A stretch of DNA of 36,391 nt. Source: Euryarchaeota archaeon UBA438. GTDB lineage: Archaea > Thermoplasmatota > Poseidoniia > Poseidoniales > Thalassarchaeaceae. Under the pieces are notes generated by a model. It was not told the DNA's origin. It saw only the letters and a program-made list of their open reading frames with translations, and ran no database searches. A program made the translations under genes and the position numbers. Within the stretch, counting starts at the first letter, position 1. Every line of letters starts with the position of its first letter. Positions 18,052-25,856 of this stretch are shown here, one piece after another. Where the stretch lies: contig DAQP01000046.1 in the NCBI GenBank assembly GCA_002504435.1, positions 1-36,391 on the forward strand. The letters run 5' to 3'.

Positions 18052-18939
18052 ATGCGTTTACTCGCGGATGAGGAAATCTTCTCCCCCATTGAAGAAACTC
18101 TGCGCTCAGCGGCATCGATGGTTAACTCCGGAAAAAGAGTCACCATATCTACTCCGGAACCGACTCTTTCCTCATCACTTTCCATGGCTCCCCTCGAAGC
18201 AGCATTTCTAGACGAGGGGATTCCCTACAGGCGAGTCATCACCAATGGGCCAGAGCCAAAATCTGTGGACCTATTTTCGCCATTTATATCGATTGATCCT
18301 TCGATAGAAGAAGTCAACTTTACTGAAAATATTTCAGCACTAGTCATAGGCGGGGGAATTGCAACTGCCGCACACATGGGGCAACACGGTAAACTACGAA
18401 ATGGGGTCCTCACTCCCACAGCCATTTCACATGCTCTTGCCCAACTGATTTCCCCATCAGGGAAGAGAGTTAGGAGGATGAGGCCATGGCTGATTTCAGG
18501 AAATTGGATTCATCCATCCATGGACACAACTTACGATCCGGTATACACGACACTCAGGGACCTTCTCGAGGAAGAGGGGTCAATCAGTGTAGTTCCACTT
18601 CCAGAGGTCCCAAGTCCCGAAAAATCAACTCGCCCATGGGTGAGTGAAGCCGACCTTGAGGCGGTGAAGGGTAGATGGCAGTACTTGGATGCCGAGGGAA
18701 GGGCGCGGGCGATTTCCCACCTTATGAGGCCGGGATTGGGACTTTCCGCCCCATCAACGTCGCGTTTTGAGGAATTAGGGTGGCATTGTATTCTTGCGCC
18801 CTCATGGGATTCAGATTTGGCCGGCCAGATTAGAACTGCATCATTATTATGGAAGGACACTAGCAAGGATGTGGCAGCGGGGAAGCTAATTGATATGTTA
18901 ATTTCAAGGGGCTTGGTAATCCCTACTCAATCCGAATAA
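18052..18939 (+). CDS. Unknown protein in the RecJ-like position after rps15
   Basis: A 295-residue cytosolic protein with no firm family match by eye. Seen: an alpha/beta pattern, with a strand-helix opening (SGKRVTISTPEP), EAAFLDEGIPYRRVI, FISIDPS, ALVIGGGIATAAHMGQHG, and a helix AISHALAQLISP followed by a second half with a winged-helix-like end. In many archaea the gene after rps15 encodes a DHH-family RecJ homologue (GAN/Cdc45-like), and the layout here could be a strongly diverged, catalytically dead relative. The DHH motif and other metal-binding Asp/His residues of an active RecJ are not visible. ATG 18052 follows a pyrimidine-rich stretch with no Shine-Dalgarno, so it may be coupled to rps15 or leaderless. 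It converges with, and overlaps by 17 bases, the next gene. Confidence 0.65.
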   Translation: MRLLADEEIFSPIEETLRSAASMVNSGKRVTISTPEPTLSSSLSMAPLEAAFLDEGIPYRRVITNGPEPKSVDLFSPFISIDPSIEEVNFTENISALVIGGGIATAAHMGQHGKLRNGVLTPTAISHALAQLISPSGKRVRRMRPWLISGNWIHPSMDTTYDPVYTTLRDLLEEEGSISVVPLPEVPSPEKSTRPWVSEADLEAVKGRWQYLDAEGRARAISHLMRPGLGLSAPSTSRFEELGWHCILAPSWDSDLAGQIRTASLLWKDTSKDVAAGKLIDMLISRGLVIPTQSE

Positions 18940-20917
18940 TACTATCACATTCGGAGCAAGAAAGCCTTAGTGGCCTTACATCTGAATCAACTGAAATGGG
19001 ATTTCCACATGACGGACAATTCACTCTCCCGCCTCCCCTCCCATTATTTTCAGTCCTCTCTACTTTGGGCGAAAGTAATGAGATCGGGAATACTAGTAGT
19101 ATGCTGAATAGAACCACTCCAAGAACCATCTGCATGGGAAGTCCTAGGAAGTAAATCGCGAAAGACATCAGCCCCATGGTAGCAACTGTTACCATCGTGG
19201 GGAAACGGGATCTCTTTCTTGTCATGTTAAGCCCCATGCCAATGGCCGCACATAGGGCCAGCACCATAATCCCGGAACCGACCAGAACACTGAACATTGG
19301 ATTTCCTGTAGGGGTAAATTCAACCCTGAAATCCAACTCAAGGTCAAGCTCATCTTCATCTATTGAGATTGTTTCCTGAACAATCCATCTCCTGTGGGAG
19401 TATTCGATCCCCTCGGACGAAACCACACCCACGTCTTGAAGCATGGACCCTTTCAGTTCAACATGCAGGCCTATGGTGGTCCAGTATTCTTCCAAAGATG
19501 GGCGAATGAAGTTCTCGACTAGTAACTGCCTTTCCCCTTCGTTGATTAGGTAAGAAGTGGAAATAGATATTGAAATAGAATCCGAACTAAACCCTCTGGT
19601 TCCTCCCATATCGATATTTATCTCAGTAGGCCCCAGGTCAATTGGATCAATGCCTAGAACTGACTCCGCCTCGATGAATATCCCATTGGAAAGGAAAGAA
19701 CGCATATCCGATGTCGATCCAGTCAGATATCCAGTAAGAGCGACCAATTCTGAGTCATCGACCATCCCGTTATTGTAATCTGATTGCGGAATCGAGCTAG
19801 AGTATGACTTCAAGTTTCTCCACCAACTGCTAGACTCCAAGCTAGTGTTTCCAATATTGTCTAGGCCCCACCTCATCCATTGTGACATGGCACCCTCAAA
19901 TTCGAGTGTCACGTGCCTTTCTGTGCTGTCTCCCTTCCAATCTGCATGAATATTCACAGAAAGATCCGTCCCACCAGTCCTTAGAGGTTCATTAGCAGGA
20001 TACCACGTTCCACCGCTCCCTCCATCTCCTCCAACGGTAATCGAATGTGTCATATTGGCCTCAATTCTTAGCCCCTCCTGAGGTTCAATATGAAAGTCAA
20101 CACGATATGTGCCGCCCTCAGTTCCATCGGGAATATTCCAAACAAATGTAACTTCAACGCCATTCTCCACAAGTGTCGCTACAGGCTTCTCATTGACTTC
20201 GGAATTCTGCACAGAAATCCCTCCTACCGAGGCTGACCACATCCTGTCATCAAATCCTGAAGAAAGTAGAATCGGGAAATAAACCAGAGTCCCACTAACA
20301 CTAGCATCTCTCATTTGAATTTCAACCAAGGGTAGCCTTACTGAGATACTGGATTTCTTATCTTCAGACCCCCAAAGGAAGGTCACTCCCGCATTGTCAC
20401 CAGGCTGATTGAAACCAAGTAGTTGCACATTGAGGGTAATCTCCACTAGATCGCCATCATTTACCTGCCCAGACTCGACATCCACAAGTATCTGTAAATC
20501 ACCCTCTCCGGTGATGTAAGGATTCAGACCTTCAGGGCTACCCTGGTAGAATGAACCCCCGATTCTGACCTCTAGTGTAGCGTTGATGTTAACGCCCACG
20601 GCCCCTTGGACCTCATACGGAATCGTGAACTCCCATGTAGAATCTGGATGACCTCCCTCCGAACCCCATGTTACGCCCCACTTTCCAACCTCTATTGGCT
20701 GGAAAACTTGAGTGACTAGAGCCGACTCAACCTCATCAAGATCTGAATCAAACGGAGATAGAGTTCCTATGTCCGCTTCTCCAAGCAAAAACAACTCAAA
20801 GTCCTCGGAGTTGCAGCAGCTAGATTGCTGTCCGGTCGCATGGGGGACTGGAGATAAAATTGTGAGTATCAACGCAACGAAAAGGAGAACTGCGTACCGA
20901 CCCCGCACATCTTCCAT
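18923..20917 (-). CDS. Surface protein with three C-terminal TMs and a zinc-ribbon tail
   Basis: A 664-residue unknown protein. Seen: a signal peptide (YAVLLFVALILTILSPVPHATG), a beta-rich ectodomain of about 510 residues with an adjacent Cys pair (SSCCNSEDF) just after the cleavage region, three membrane helices at about 540-563, 574-592 and 596-614, and a cytosolic C-terminal zinc ribbon (CPSCGN ... LSCSECDSIIRIE, about 632-664). The ectodomain contains NEW3/Ig-like beta segments (VVSSEGIEYSHRRW, VEVTFVWNIPDGTEGG). A single protein spanning the membrane with a metal-binding cytosolic end suggests sensing or assembly, but no function can be stated. The 3' end overlaps the convergent gene by 17 bases; gltX lies 87 bases upstream on the same strand. 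Confidence 0.75.
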   Translation of the reverse strand: MEDVRGRYAVLLFVALILTILSPVPHATGQQSSCCNSEDFELFLLGEADIGTLSPFDSDLDEVESALVTQVFQPIEVGKWGVTWGSEGGHPDSTWEFTIPYEVQGAVGVNINATLEVRIGGSFYQGSPEGLNPYITGEGDLQILVDVESGQVNDGDLVEITLNVQLLGFNQPGDNAGVTFLWGSEDKKSSISVRLPLVEIQMRDASVSGTLVYFPILLSSGFDDRMWSASVGGISVQNSEVNEKPVATLVENGVEVTFVWNIPDGTEGGTYRVDFHIEPQEGLRIEANMTHSITVGGDGGSGGTWYPANEPLRTGGTDLSVNIHADWKGDSTERHVTLEFEGAMSQWMRWGLDNIGNTSLESSSWWRNLKSYSSSIPQSDYNNGMVDDSELVALTGYLTGSTSDMRSFLSNGIFIEAESVLGIDPIDLGPTEINIDMGGTRGFSSDSISISISTSYLINEGERQLLVENFIRPSLEEYWTTIGLHVELKGSMLQDVGVVSSEGIEYSHRRWIVQETISIDEDELDLELDFRVEFTPTGNPMFSVLVGSGIMVLALCAAIGMGLNMTRKRSRFPTMVTVATMGLMSFAIYFLGLPMQMVLGVVLFSILLVFPISLLSPKVERTENNGRGGGRVNCPSCGNPISVDSDVRPLRLSCSECDSIIRIE

Positions 20918-21004
20918 ATGCCCACGTCACAACTAAACAACTTGAATACAACCCCTGTGAGGGCGCTATTTAGTCGATAATACCAATTGGCAACAATAGC
21001 CATG

Positions 21005-22735
21005 CTATCCATGTAGCCATGACATCACTATTGCACCACTACTGGGAATCTCTCCAATTTTTGCAAAACCTACCCTCTCCAGCTGCACCACCATTCCCTC
21101 TGCAAGATCAATATTCTCGATGACACCAGAAACACGAATAATTTCATCACCTTCGGGGATTTCTAGCACGGCCTCCCGCGTGATTTCCACCGGTAACCAG
21201 TGTGCGATAGTGCGTCTATCCGTTCTTTCGATAGAAATTACCTCGGCTACCCCCTCATGTATTTTCACATCTGCAAACCCCTTCAGCCTGATGTTTGCAA
21301 GCTCAACATCACTTTCCTCCATGACAATTTCTCCAGAGGCTATTTCCCATTCCCTGGCTCCCGCCACTGTCCCATCAGGATGCTTTGGAACTGAAATGTT
21401 GGGAACATAGTTTTCAATGGCTTCAGGGATTTCCAGAATCAAACCGTTCGGTTCTCTAACGAAGCTCCGACGCTCTGAGATCGGGTCTATGGTACTGGAA
21501 TTCTTAGCCTCTATGCTCTGCATTGGAACGGAAATGTCCTTCTGCGTAAGGCCGAGTTCGAGCCAGAAATCTCTAATCGCCTCAGACGAGAAACCCCTCT
21601 TTCTAAGGGCGGATATTGTTGGCAATCTCGGGTCATCCCATCCTGTGTATTTTCCCTCAGAAATTTCCAACTTCATGCCAGATGTCGAGAAACCACCAAA
21701 CTCCAGAACCTTGACTCTGCCCCAGTAGAGGGTTTCGGGGTATTCCCAACCAAAGTGGCCATAGAGAATTGTTTGCTTTCTAGTGCTATCCATCAGGTCC
21801 TTCCCCCTAACGATGTGTGTGACTCCCTGAAGGCGATCCTCAATTGCACTCTGAAAGTCGAGAAGCGGCCAAACCTTGTACTTCTCCCCTACTAATGGGT
21901 GAGGTGTATGTTGTATTCTTAACGCCGGCCAGTCCCTAAGGGCGGGATTGGGCAAGTTAAGAGAAGTTTTCACCCTCACTACCGCCCCTCCCTCTGGAAT
22001 CGAACCACCGACCATCATTTTCCAATGCTCCAAATTCATTCCAATTTCATTAGCCCTGCATGGGCACTCTTCCTTGCTATCTCGGAGAGATTTGAATTTC
22101 TGAGCTGTGCATCTGCAGACATATCCGAACCCCTCAGAAATCATCTTCTCTGCGTACTCCAGGTAGACAGGCATCCTGTCACTAGCCCTGATTACAATAT
22201 CCGCTTTCCTCCCGGAAATCCACTCAAATTCTTCCTCGATTTGAGAATATGCCGAAGGTTCAGGGGGCTTGACCCTAGTGTCCGTGTCGTCAAACCTCAG
22301 AACAACTCGTCCCCCATTAATCTCGGCCAGTTCAGAATTAATCACAACACCCCTCGAGTGCCCAAGTGTAAGCGGCCCATTTGGATTGGGCGCAAATCTC
22401 AAGGTCACTTCACCTTCAATGCTGTTGGGGAGCTCCGGCAAACCAGTCCTCTTCTTCTGCTTCTCCCGGTGAAGGGCTTCCGGATTTGTCTCCTGCAGAA
22501 TTTTTCTTACCGCCTCAACTCCCTCTTCACTAGCTACTTTATTCGCTTCGTCTACATGAAGCTGCACTAGTCCTCTGAGCTCCTTGGCCTTTGGCCTCAA
22601 TTCCTGCATTTCTGAGAGAAGCCTACCAAGTACACTTCCAGCCTTCCCCTCGCCGTCGTATTCTACTGCGTTTTGCAGTGCATACTTGCGTACAGCATGG
22701 ATAATTTCCAAACTCCAGCCCTCGGTCCCGGACAT
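21005..22735 (-). CDS. gltX: Glutamyl-tRNA synthetase (archaeal GlnRS-like type)
   Basis: Charges tRNA-Glu. Archaeal members usually also misacylate tRNA-Gln for later amidation, so it is probably non-discriminating. Seen: an archaeal N-terminal helical extension (about 1-100); the class I signature RFAPNPNGPLTLGHSRG at 113-129 (HIGH equivalent); the Rossmann catalytic domain with CRCTAQKF and IVRGKDLMDSTRKQTILYG; the KMSKS-region equivalent FSTSGMKLEISEG near 350 followed by GWDDPRLPTI; and an all-beta anticodon-binding domain. The length, 576 residues, is normal. It reads downstream of rnhB on the same strand with a 42-base gap. Confidence 0.95.
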   Translation of the reverse strand: MSGTEGWSLEIIHAVRKYALQNAVEYDGEGKAGSVLGRLLSEMQELRPKAKELRGLVQLHVDEANKVASEEGVEAVRKILQETNPEALHREKQKKRTGLPELPNSIEGEVTLRFAPNPNGPLTLGHSRGVVINSELAEINGGRVVLRFDDTDTRVKPPEPSAYSQIEEEFEWISGRKADIVIRASDRMPVYLEYAEKMISEGFGYVCRCTAQKFKSLRDSKEECPCRANEIGMNLEHWKMMVGGSIPEGGAVVRVKTSLNLPNPALRDWPALRIQHTPHPLVGEKYKVWPLLDFQSAIEDRLQGVTHIVRGKDLMDSTRKQTILYGHFGWEYPETLYWGRVKVLEFGGFSTSGMKLEISEGKYTGWDDPRLPTISALRKRGFSSEAIRDFWLELGLTQKDISVPMQSIEAKNSSTIDPISERRSFVREPNGLILEIPEAIENYVPNISVPKHPDGTVAGAREWEIASGEIVMEESDVELANIRLKGFADVKIHEGVAEVISIERTDRRTIAHWLPVEITREAVLEIPEGDEIIRVSGVIENIDLAEGMVVQLERVGFAKIGEIPSSGAIVMSWLHG

Positions 22736-22777
22736 GCTCGCTAATGGGCCACCACCGCCCCCTCTTTGTGATTCCCG

Positions 22778-23515
22778 TCATCCCCAGTCCCCGAGAGATG
22801 ATTGTGAGGCTATCTTCCCATCCCCAGAACGCAATGGAACAGGGGTTCCATGGATCTCTGTCCATGCCTTGGAAACCGTCTTCCAACTCCATCTAAGACA
22901 TTCATGCGGTAATTCCCCCGAGACTAACTCACTCACAGCCCGCCTTGTTTTCTGATCTGATGGGTAACCAGAACCCACGTCTATCCCCAACTCCTCTGAA
23001 AGCTTGTGAATTATTGAGTCCCTCTCAACTTTGGCAATGATGCTAGCAGCGCTAGTTACTACATCCCTGGAGTCCATGCCATGCCTCGAGTCAATATCCC
23101 ATCCACCCCACTTCTCTCCCAGAACATTCGAAAGCCTCGATCCAAATCTTTCTTCATCGACATCACAAGCATCCACCTTTAGGAAACCATTTGGAATGGG
23201 GCTCGTGCTTAATTCCAATGCCTCTGCGAACAAATTCACCTCTAAACTATTCAAATCAGAATTGACGCTGTTGTAGTCAATCCTGGAAGGTTCGCAGACT
23301 ACGACGCCCAGCCCCCAGTCCCGGTTTTCCGACTCCTCGATAATTTTCGTGTAAACCTCCTCCCTCTTGCTGGGCGATAGAGATTTTGAGTCCCTTGCCC
23401 CGCTACCCCGAAGCAACTCCACATCTTCCGATGGAACGCAAAGTGAGCAAACCACCAGCGGTCCCAATGCTGGCCCCCTTCCAGCCTCATCCACTCCTGC
23501 ATGGGGCCTTCTCAT
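22778..23515 (-). CDS. rnhB: Ribonuclease HII
   Basis: Cuts the RNA strand of RNA/DNA hybrids and removes single ribonucleotides from DNA. Seen: the signature GVDEAGRG (7-14) carrying two acidic catalytic residues, DSKSLSPSKRE, the third acidic region KVDACDVDEERF (about 112-123) and VVTSAASIIAKVERD with its conserved Ser-Ile-Ile-Ala-Lys-x-x-Arg-Asp, then GSGYPSDQKT. The length, 245 residues, is normal, with a short tail that looks disordered. The start ATG overlaps the TGA of the upstream surface-protein gene as ATGA, so translation is probably coupled. Confidence 0.95.
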   Translation of the reverse strand: MRRPHAGVDEAGRGPALGPLVVCSLCVPSEDVELLRGSGARDSKSLSPSKREEVYTKIIEESENRDWGLGVVVCEPSRIDYNSVNSDLNSLEVNLFAEALELSTSPIPNGFLKVDACDVDEERFGSRLSNVLGEKWGGWDIDSRHGMDSRDVVTSAASIIAKVERDSIIHKLSEELGIDVGSGYPSDQKTRRAVSELVSGELPHECLRWSWKTVSKAWTEIHGTPVPLRSGDGKIASQSSLGDWG

Positions 23516-25572
23516 ATCTCTAGGTCAAAGTCAGGCGGGACTTCATCCTCACTACTGGAATCTCCGCCATTTTCTGTTTCACCGGCCAAATCCAAGATTT
23601 CGTTATCAGGATGAAGGACATCTCCCTCGCTAATCTCGTCTGCGAGCCTTATTGCTTCCTCGATATCACCTTCAGCTTGTGCCATATCGAGTATATCACT
23701 TGCCTCGCTAACAATTTTCTCATCGGGGGCCTCCATCGGCTTCTCGCTCATGCCGCCGGATTTCTCAATGAAGCTAGTTTTGAATTCTGAATGGGGTAAT
23801 TTCGGACTCTCTATGGCCCTAGCTTCTTCCGATTCAACCTTCTTGAACCGGGAAATCCACTGTTCGGCATTTTCCGATTCCGGATCTTTGCCTGCTTTCG
23901 AGCCAGCCATCTCTTTTGACCTGATGGATAACGCCTTCATGACTCCCAATGTGCCAACAATAACCACAATGATGATCAGGGAAAACTCCAGCCACTTATT
24001 CATCCATTTGATTACAATTTCTCGTAATCCCTCTTTCTCCGGCATAGGTTCCTCTACCTCCTCGCCGGGAATTGTTGCTATCTCGGAACCAGTGAAAATT
24101 ATTGATGGGTCTCTCGTTGATCTTACTTCTATGGACAAGACTGCTTGGGTTTCAACAGGTGCAATATCAGGAACTATCATCCATGCAACGAATGAAACCT
24201 CTCCTCCCGACTGGACGTCAAGCAGTTCAAATGATCTAGACATCCCCGAAGACGAGTCAAAGATTGAACCAGGGGGAGGGATGAAAGAGAATTCCGTAAC
24301 CACATTCGAGTCAAGATTCGCCACTAGTCCATCTGGCCCATTTCCGGAGTTTATCAAAGTCCAAGTTGATGTTAGATTATTCCCCCCGGTTAACTCAGAG
24401 CTAGCCATCTCAAGAGTCCACTCGAAACGCTCTCCAGAAATAACGGAGAATGAAACGTGCCCCGGTGACCAATCATCAACAATAAGTTGGACTGTAATAT
24501 TCGCAATTTTCCCGAAGTCAGTGCCCCCAGCAACGGTTGTATTAATTGAAATTCCACTAATCGCGTTACCAGATCCGATTGTAAAGCGACTCGCCCCCAA
24601 CTCTACATCGACCCAATCTTCCTCTCCAAGTATGTTTAACTCAAAGACCGAGGAAACGTCCCCCGTATTTGTGATTACCAGGATTATTTCGCAGGATTCT
24701 CCGGGGACGGTTTCCAACCCCGAACACCCATCCCCGGATGTTTCAATCTCGCCCCCAACTCTTGGAACTATGTTAACGCCTTGAACTGATCTGGAGACTC
24801 TATCGGGATCCCCTTCGCTCCAAACTATCGCCTCGAAAAACAGGGAACCCTCGTTTTCAGGGGGGGAGTCTATCTGAACTCTCGCTATCGCCGTGCCATT
24901 TGGTGCCACATTTTCTAGTTGCCACCTATCAATTACGGAAGCACTCCAGCCACCATATGAGAAGAATAAATCAGACTGGCCAACAGGCTGAGAATCCGAA
25001 TCCAAAGGAGTAATTTCGAGTTCCAAATTCCTCCATGAATTTCCCTCATTCCTAAGTACAATTTCAAAAGTATCCGTGCTACCGGGCTCTATCGAAGAAA
25101 TCCCCCCTCCCTCCTCGATTGCAGCTCCGTCGAAGAAGCCGTACCTGAGTGAGAAATTATACCAGTCCGATGAACTATTGTCTAGTGATTGGACCCTCAT
25201 GGAGAAGTGATGGAGGGATTCAGAAAGAGGAAGGCCACCTGAAACATCAGGGGCCTCGACGGAGTAACCAACCCATGCCGTGGAACCTGGGGCCAATTCG
25301 TACAGATGACCCGTCGAGGGGTCCTCTTGTTCGCTCCAAGAGATGTTCCACCCCACAGGTCCAGAAATTGATACTATGGCATCATCACTAAACTCCTCAT
25401 TATTTGTGAAATTTACATTAATCCCTATCTCGGAACCCGGATCAATATCGAAAATCGAGCCAGACTCGACACCAAATGTCGTTCCTACTTCACCCTCAAC
25501 TCCTTGTGCTTGTGCACTGAATGAAATTGACAGAACAATTAGTACCGCCAAAGGTAGAGACGCCCTCCTCAC
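23512..25572 (-). CDS. Large single-pass surface protein with NEW3/Ig-like repeats and acidic cytosolic tail
   Basis: A 686-residue unknown protein. Seen: a signal peptide (RRASLPLAVLIVLSISFSAQAQ), an ectodomain of several Ig-like/NEW3-type beta modules (for example FTNNEEFSDDAIVSISGP, VLRNEGNSWRNLELEI, VITNTGDVSSVFELNI, TLINSGNGPDGLVANL) with many N-x-S/T sites, one membrane helix at about 528-548 (FSLIIIVVIVGTLGVMKAL), and an acidic cytosolic tail of about 140 residues with helix AEGDIEEAIRLADEI. GTG at 25572 is preferred over GTG 25578 because AGGAG (25578-25582) lies five bases before it. It is co-oriented and overlaps rnhB by four bases, an odd partnership with no obvious functional logic. 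Confidence 0.75.
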   Translation of the reverse strand: MRRASLPLAVLIVLSISFSAQAQGVEGEVGTTFGVESGSIFDIDPGSEIGINVNFTNNEEFSDDAIVSISGPVGWNISWSEQEDPSTGHLYELAPGSTAWVGYSVEAPDVSGGLPLSESLHHFSMRVQSLDNSSSDWYNFSLRYGFFDGAAIEEGGGISSIEPGSTDTFEIVLRNEGNSWRNLELEITPLDSDSQPVGQSDLFFSYGGWSASVIDRWQLENVAPNGTAIARVQIDSPPENEGSLFFEAIVWSEGDPDRVSRSVQGVNIVPRVGGEIETSGDGCSGLETVPGESCEIILVITNTGDVSSVFELNILGEEDWVDVELGASRFTIGSGNAISGISINTTVAGGTDFGKIANITVQLIVDDWSPGHVSFSVISGERFEWTLEMASSELTGGNNLTSTWTLINSGNGPDGLVANLDSNVVTEFSFIPPPGSIFDSSSGMSRSFELLDVQSGGEVSFVAWMIVPDIAPVETQAVLSIEVRSTRDPSIIFTGSEIATIPGEEVEEPMPEKEGLREIVIKWMNKWLEFSLIIIVVIVGTLGVMKALSIRSKEMAGSKAGKDPESENAEQWISRFKKVESEEARAIESPKLPHSEFKTSFIEKSGGMSEKPMEAPDEKIVSEASDILDMAQAEGDIEEAIRLADEISEGDVLHPDNEILDLAGETENGGDSSSEDEVPPDFDLEI

Positions 25573-25577
25573 AATCA

Positions 25578-25582
25578 CTCCT
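25578..25582 (-). promoter_or_regulatory. Shine-Dalgarno site deciding the GTG 25572 start
   Basis: On the minus strand AGGAG is followed by TGATT and then GTG, a five-base spacing. With the other candidate GTG (25578) the motif would overlap the start codon itself, which is why the shorter form is preferred. Confidence 0.5.
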
Positions 25583-25661
25583 GAATGACGAGTGATTTCA
25601 TTCCTGCCCCCACAAGATGGATTTACGGAGCATTCATGAGGTTGAGTGCTGTTCGCCAGTC

Positions 25662-25847
25662 ATGGCACCGGTATGGCCGTTCACCAGAAAGAAATCCCAA
25701 CCGCGCAAGGCAAAGCCAATTGAGGAGAAGCCTGTCGTCAACTATGAACGTCAATCAGAAGACGATCAGAAGAACAAGTTGGACGACAGAAGTCACCTCG
25801 AAGACAAGGGCTTCCTTGATGCGATGGCTCTTCTGGAGGACAAGTAA
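25662..25847 (+). CDS. Small charged hypothetical protein
   Basis: A 61-residue candidate protein. Seen: MAPVWPFTRKKSQPRKAKP at the start, then a strongly charged middle rich in Lys, Glu and Asp, and a helical end with GFLDAMALLEDK. There is no Cys, signal peptide or membrane helix. It fills an otherwise unused gap between a divergent start (25572) and the convergent pheT stop (25857). The competing frame over the same bases (25585-25854) gives an Arg/Ser/Thr-rich product typical of a shadow frame. Starts upstream in the same frame (25617) add residues with no clear character. The small size and lack of homologues I can name keep confidence modest. Confidence 0.5.
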   Translation: MAPVWPFTRKKSQPRKAKPIEEKPVVNYERQSEDDQKNKLDDRSHLEDKGFLDAMALLEDK

Positions 25848-25856
25848 AAATTAGAC

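Noticed and set aside
21640..21720. Apparent loss of the KMSKS motif in GluRS
   Set aside because: Archaeal GluRS commonly has an STS-type variant before GWDDPR; the rest of the catalytic core is intact, so I do not read it as inactivation.
23750..24784. Long plus-strand open frame (344 codons) opposite the 686-residue surface protein
   Set aside because: Composition is Pro/Ser/Thr-rich with no hydrophobic-core pattern, as expected for the antisense of an acidic Ser-rich gene; the minus-strand gene has a signal peptide and domain repeats.
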